Below, piece after piece: positions 3,765 through 7,218 of a stretch of DNA of 7,218 nucleotides. Position 1 is the stretch's first letter; each line of letters begins with the position of its first letter. The stretch lies in NCBI GenBank assembly GCA_028696635.1, contig JAQVGR010000074.1, positions 1 through 7,218 of the forward strand. The letters are read 5' to 3'. Under the pieces are notes generated by a model that saw only the letters and a list, made by a program, of their open reading frames with translations, did no database searches and had not been told where the DNA came from. The DNA is from Candidatus Krumholzibacteriia bacterium. GTDB taxonomy: Bacteria; Krumholzibacteriota; Krumholzibacteriia; Krumholzibacteriales; Krumholzibacteriaceae. Both the position numbers and the translations under genes were made by a program.

Positions 3765-6347
3765 TTATCGCCTCATCATCCCCGGAGGGAGCGATTTTTT
3801 TTCGGGGGACCCGCCGGAGCCCCGCAGATCGACCCTCAGGGCCGACCCCGGGTCGAGCAGCCGGGCCGCCTCCCTGACCGCCCCGGCGGGGACCCCGGCC
3901 AGAAGAGCGGATTCGTCCCTCCCCCCCCGCAGAACGACGTCCTCGGCAAGGCCGAACGACTGGCCGGCGCTGTCGAGGAACCTCCGCATCAGCCGCGAGA
4001 CGGCCCTGCTGCGCGCCGTGGCGATCTCCCCGTCGGCGGGGGGCTCGGCCGACAGGCGCGCGATCTCCGTGGCCAGCGCGGCTGCCGCCTCCTCCTCGTT
4101 CTCCCCCCGCGTCGTGACGGCGGCCAGCGCCACGGCGGTCCCGGGGAGCAGGCGCAGCGAGCACCCCGTCGAGTATGCAAGCCCCTCGACCTCGCGTATC
4201 TGCTGCTGCATCCGCCTGCCGAGCACCTCGCAGGCGATCTCGAGCGCGGCCGCCTCCTCGGCGGAGGGGGCGTCTATGCGCCAGGCGGCCGCCAGGGAGG
4301 CGGTCTCCCTCCCCGATTCCCCTTCGGCCGGCCCCGGCTCCCGGGATGGAAGCGGCGGGCAGGAAGGCCTGGCCCCCGCCGGGTAGGCTGAGAAGACCCT
4401 CTCGAGCAGGGCGGTCGCCTCCTCCCCGGCCAGAGGGGAGACCAGGGCGGCCACGGCCCCGGACCCCGCGTGCAGGGATGCGCGGTGCTCCTCGAGCCCC
4501 TGCGCCCCGGCGGCGGCGATCGCGCCGTCGGGGACCCCGGAAGCGCCGTACGGATGACCCGGGAAGAGGCGCCGGTAGACCTCGTCGCGAAGGACCGCCG
4601 GGGACGACCCCCGGCGGGCGGCCGACTCGCGCGCGACGGCGGGGGCCGCCGCCTCGATCTCCTCGGCGGTCGCCTCGAACGACCGGAGGAATCGCGCGAG
4701 GGCGAGAGCGGCCTCCTCTATCTTTTCGGCCGGGGCCTCGAGGGTGACGAAGGCGTGCGAGGGGCTCTCCAGGTAATCGTCCATCGGCACGTACGGGTTG
4801 TCGCTCCAGCGCAGCCGCGCCCCGAGCGCTCCGAGTTTCGAGGCCAGATCCTTCCCGCTCCTGCCGTGCTCCATGATCCCGTGCAGCAGAAGCGAGGCAC
4901 CCTGCGGGGCCCCTTCGATGCAGACCTCGGGGAAGAGCAGCGTCAGGGCGGCGACCTGCGATCCGGGGCGGGAAGCCGCGGCGAGCGCCGGTCCGCCGGG
5001 GATCTCGCCGAAGTGCGCTTCGGCGCCATCCGGGGGAGGCCCGGGCGCCCCCTCCCCGGCGAAGAGCACGCCGTTGCTGCGCAGGTTTCCGAAGACCTCG
5101 CCAGTGAGCCTCTCCACGTCGCGGACCCCGACAGTGCCCGCCTCGGCGACCGCCTCGAAATGCCGCGCCCCCGCGGCGGCGATGATGTCCCCGTGCAGCA
5201 TGAGGTAGTAATGATACTTCTCGCCGTCGAAGCTGTGCGAGCTGGCGAAGGCGGTTCTCTCCGCGGCGAGCCTCTCGGGGGAGGGGGCCCAGCCGGCCAG
5301 GGCCGCCACGGCGGCGGCCATCGCCGAGGGATCTCCCGATCCCCGGTCCTGCTCGAAGACCAGGCGCAGGGCGCTGAACGAGCGGTAGACCTCGAGGGAA
5401 GCGGACGGCGGGGCGAGCCCCGCCTCGCGCGCCGCGGCGGCGAGCGGAGACCCCTCCGCGACGATCAGGGAGGGGAGCAGCAGCGCGGCCGGAAAGAGGC
5501 GCTCGTCGAAGGCGGGCATGCGCACGAGCAGCTCGAGACGGTGCGGCCTGTCCCCGGCGGGGCGGACGGCGATCTCGCCGCTCCATCGCGGCTCGAGCAC
5601 GGACCGGTCCCGATCCGCCGGCGCCGCGCGCCGTTCCCCGGGGACGCTGAAATAATCCGAGATCCAACCGAGCGCCGCCCCGCCGTCGAATTCCCCCATC
5701 AGCAGGATACGCATACGGTCGGGCCGGTAGCGCGAGCGGTGGTACGCAGCGATCTCGGCGCGGGAGACGGCGGCGATCGTCGCCGGGTACCCGAGCACCG
5801 GCTCTGCCAGAGGCGATCCGCGGAAGAGGCGCCGGTCGGCCTCGCGCTCGCGCGCGGCCTCCGGAGCTGAGAGGGTATGCGCGATCTCCTCGAGGACGAC
5901 GCCGCGCTCCTTCTCTATCTCCTCGAGGGGGAAGATCGGGTGCAGGAGCATCTGCGAGAGGATCTCGAGAGACTCCTCGAGCAGGTCGGCGCGTGCGAGC
6001 AGGAAGTATACGGTCGACTCCTTGCGGGTGAAGGCGTTGAGGAAGACCCCGTTGTCGTCGGTCCACCTGCCGATCTGCTCGCGGCTCAGGCGCTCCGAGC
6101 CGTCGAAGAGCAGGTGCTCGAGCATGTGGGTCACCCCGCGCGTCTCGGGGCTCTCCCACGCCGAGCCGGCCTCGACGACGACGGCGACGAGCACGGCCCC
6201 CGACCCGGAACGGGGCTCGAGGATCACCTCCGGAGCGCCGGTCCGGCCGGCCTGCGCCGCGGGGAGCGGGGAGGAAAGACCGGCGAGCGCCGCGCAGGCG
6301 GCGAAGAACGTCCGGACCGTCCTGGCGGTCGATGCGGCATCTATCAC
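3765..6347 (-). CDS. exported M16 family zinc metallopeptidase with two M16 modules (active N-terminal, degenerate C-terminal)
   Basis: This 860-residue pitrilysin/insulinase-family protein is predicted to act in the periplasm. The start is GTG with GGGAGG 6 nt upstream (plus 6354-6359). The N-terminus looks like a Sec signal peptide (R9 and R12, hydrophobic 14-29, likely cleavage after AQA at 31-33). The first module (about 35-230) carries the inverted zinc motif HMLEH (H74, E77, H78), with the distal ligand probably E154 in ERGVVLEEI, 76 residues later as in the family. A second M16_C-like domain follows (about 190-380). The C-terminal half (about 440-790) repeats the fold, but the metal motif has decayed to GIMEH (490-494), with Gly for the first His. 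It keeps REVEGLAYS (Y near 723), the R/Y substrate-binding region of M16. Such active-plus-inactive pairing forms the usual peptidase chamber. The gene starts 19 bp after the lpd stop, so it is probably cotranscribed with lpd. The substrate is unknown. Confidence 0.93.
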   Translation of the reverse strand: MIDAASTARTVRTFFAACAALAGLSSPLPAAQAGRTGAPEVILEPRSGSGAVLVAVVVEAGSAWESPETRGVTHMLEHLLFDGSERLSREQIGRWTDDNGVFLNAFTRKESTVYFLLARADLLEESLEILSQMLLHPIFPLEEIEKERGVVLEEIAHTLSAPEAAREREADRRLFRGSPLAEPVLGYPATIAAVSRAEIAAYHRSRYRPDRMRILLMGEFDGGAALGWISDYFSVPGERRAAPADRDRSVLEPRWSGEIAVRPAGDRPHRLELLVRMPAFDERLFPAALLLPSLIVAEGSPLAAAAREAGLAPPSASLEVYRSFSALRLVFEQDRGSGDPSAMAAAVAALAGWAPSPERLAAERTAFASSHSFDGEKYHYYLMLHGDIIAAAGARHFEAVAEAGTVGVRDVERLTGEVFGNLRSNGVLFAGEGAPGPPPDGAEAHFGEIPGGPALAAASRPGSQVAALTLLFPEVCIEGAPQGASLLLHGIMEHGRSGKDLASKLGALGARLRWSDNPYVPMDDYLESPSHAFVTLEAPAEKIEEAALALARFLRSFEATAEEIEAAAPAVARESAARRGSSPAVLRDEVYRRLFPGHPYGASGVPDGAIAAAGAQGLEEHRASLHAGSGAVAALVSPLAGEEATALLERVFSAYPAGARPSCPPLPSREPGPAEGESGRETASLAAAWRIDAPSAEEAAALEIACEVLGRRMQQQIREVEGLAYSTGCSLRLLPGTAVALAAVTTRGENEEEAAAALATEIARLSAEPPADGEIATARSRAVSRLMRRFLDSAGQSFGLAEDVVLRGGRDESALLAGVPAGAVREAARLLDPGSALRVDLRGSGGSPEKKSLPPGMMRR

Positions 6348-6366
6348 TGGAAACCTCCCGGGAGAG

Positions 6367-7218
6367 TCAGAGCAGATCGATCGCCCGGCCCTCGATAGCC
6401 TCGGCCGCCGCGCCGACGGCCTCGGTGAGGGTCGGGTGGGGAAAGATCGCCTCGGCGAGCTGGTGAGCGCTCATTCCCCGCTGCACGGCGAGGATACCCG
6501 CGCCGAGGAGCTCGGTCGCCTGCGGTCCGATCACGTGAAGGCCGAGCAGACGGCCTCCGTCTTTCGCGGCGACCCACTTGACGAACCCGTCCTCCTCGCG
6601 CAGCCCCTTCGCCTTTCCGTTGGCCGCGAACGGGAAGCGGCCCGTGGCGACCTCGATCCCCCGCTCGCGCGCCTCCTGCTCGGTGAGCCCGACGCGCGCG
6701 ATCTCGGGAAGGGTGTAGATGGTCACCGGCACGGCCGAGTAGTCGACCGTCCGGTCGCCGCCGAGGGCGTTCTCGGCGGCGACGATCCCCTCGCGCGTCG
6801 CCACGTGCGCGAGCAGCCACCCGCCGATCACGTCGCCGGCCGCGTAGATCCCGCCGGCGCCCGTGCGCATGCGCTCGTCGACGACGATCCCCGCGCCGGT
6901 CGACTTTACCCCCGCCTCCTCGAGGCCGATCCCCGCCGTGTTCGGCCGGCGGCCGACCGAGACCAGGGCGAGCTCCGCCTCGACCGTCCCGCCCCCCTCC
7001 AGCGCCGCTTCGATCCCCCGGGGGGTTCTCCCGATCGAGGAGACCTTCGCGCCGAGACGCAGCGCGATCCCCTTCTTCTTCAGGAAGGCCTGGAGGAACC
7101 GCACCACGTGAAGATCCTCGGCAGCGATCAGCGTCGGCAGCATCTCGACGATCGTCACCTTCGTGCCGAACGCGTTGAAGATCGATGCGAACTCGCAGCC
7201 GATCACCCCGCCGCCGAT
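6367..7218 (-). CDS. lpdA: dihydrolipoamide dehydrogenase (E3), C-terminal part; the N-terminus lies beyond the right edge
   Basis: The visible 283 residues begin inside the NAD-binding domain (IGGGVIGCEFAS at 1-12, with VTIVEMLP in the next strand). SVGRRPNT and the FAD-binding GGIYAAGDVIGG with LAHVATREG follow. The dimerisation domain (YTLPEIARVGLTEQEA onward) ends with HPTLTE, whose H261 and E266 are the catalytic His-Glu pair of the family. The enzyme reoxidises lipoyl groups of 2-oxoacid dehydrogenase complexes or the glycine cleavage system, passing electrons through FAD to NAD+. The redox-active disulfide CxxxxC lies outside the window. The AAGDVIGG and HPTLTE motifs favour Lpd over mercuric or glutathione reductase. 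A Lpd paralogue with another partner cannot be excluded, because no E1 or E2 gene is visible. The M16 peptidase gene follows after 19 bp. Confidence 0.93.
   Translation of the reverse strand: MGGGVIGCEFASIFNAFGTKVTIVEMLPTLIAAEDLHVVRFLQAFLKKKGIALRLGAKVSSIGRTPRGIEAALEGGGTVEAELALVSVGRRPNTAGIGLEEAGVKSTGAGIVVDERMRTGAGGIYAAGDVIGGWLLAHVATREGIVAAENALGGDRTVDYSAVPVTIYTLPEIARVGLTEQEARERGIEVATGRFPFAANGKAKGLREEDGFVKWVAAKDGGRLLGLHVIGPQATELLGAGILAVQRGMSAHQLAEAIFPHPTLTEAVGAAAEAIEGRAIDLL

Noticed and set aside
3735..3765. terminator after the M16 gene (CGGT/ACCG stem and six T's)
   Set aside because: The stem is only 4 bp and is separated from the T-run by GGGAA. It is too weak to list as a terminator, and the same bases fit a promoter.
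4470..5870. 466-codon plus-strand frame within the M16 gene
   Set aside because: Antisense shadow with low-complexity composition, and no promoter or ribosome site that I could see.
3730..6159. 809-codon open frame on the minus strand overlapping the M16 gene
   Set aside because: Extremely Arg/Gly/Pro-rich, with no domain signal. The overlapping frame encodes a full M16 protein with catalytic motifs and a good ribosome site.

Overview
This is a compact, GC-rich stretch of bacterial chromosome with seven protein genes. It looks like ordinary housekeeping and envelope gene content rather than a mobile island. I see no tRNA, rRNA, CRISPR array, insertion sequence or phage gene. A Gram-negative host is inferred from an exported M16 peptidase and a membrane-anchored Csd3/MepM-type M23 peptidase. 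An at least partly anaerobic lifestyle is suggested by the selenoprotein SelD, the clostridial-type 2[4Fe-4S] ferredoxin and the Fe-S tRNA-modification enzyme QueH. The gene content fits a deltaproteobacterial-like or uncultured candidate-phylum bacterium, but the window does not settle the lineage.

Layout. On the left, the 5' end of a proline-rich protein of uncertain function (1-353, minus, TTG start) leaves the window. It diverges from an M23 metallopeptidase gene (515-1876, plus). The 161-bp gap between them carries two back-to-back sigma70-type promoters with 17-bp spacers. queH (1881-2459, plus) follows the M23 gene after 4 bp and is probably cotranscribed. It meets selD (2436-3482, minus) tail to tail with a 24-bp overlap of coding sequence.

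The right-hand two thirds are all on the minus strand. In transcription order they are: the C-terminal part of a dihydrolipoamide dehydrogenase (entering at 7218), an 860-residue two-module M16 peptidase (GTG start, 19 bp after the previous stop), an 82-bp gap with a possible promoter, a 56-residue ferredoxin (3512-3682), and selD 29 bp later.

The main observation is that selD has an in-frame TGA at codon 16. This is exactly where the catalytic Cys/Sec of selenophosphate synthetase belongs, with the conserved Lys three residues later. Read as selenocysteine, the gene gives a full-length 348-residue SelD. Read as stop, it leaves a 324-residue protein starting at an internal TTG without its active site. 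Potential RNA structure lies around the codon: a perfect 8-bp hairpin holding the TGA in its arm, and a small stem-loop about 20 nt downstream that is a candidate bacterial SECIS. The organism should therefore encode SelA, SelB and tRNA-Sec elsewhere.

No multi-gene system new to science is evident.
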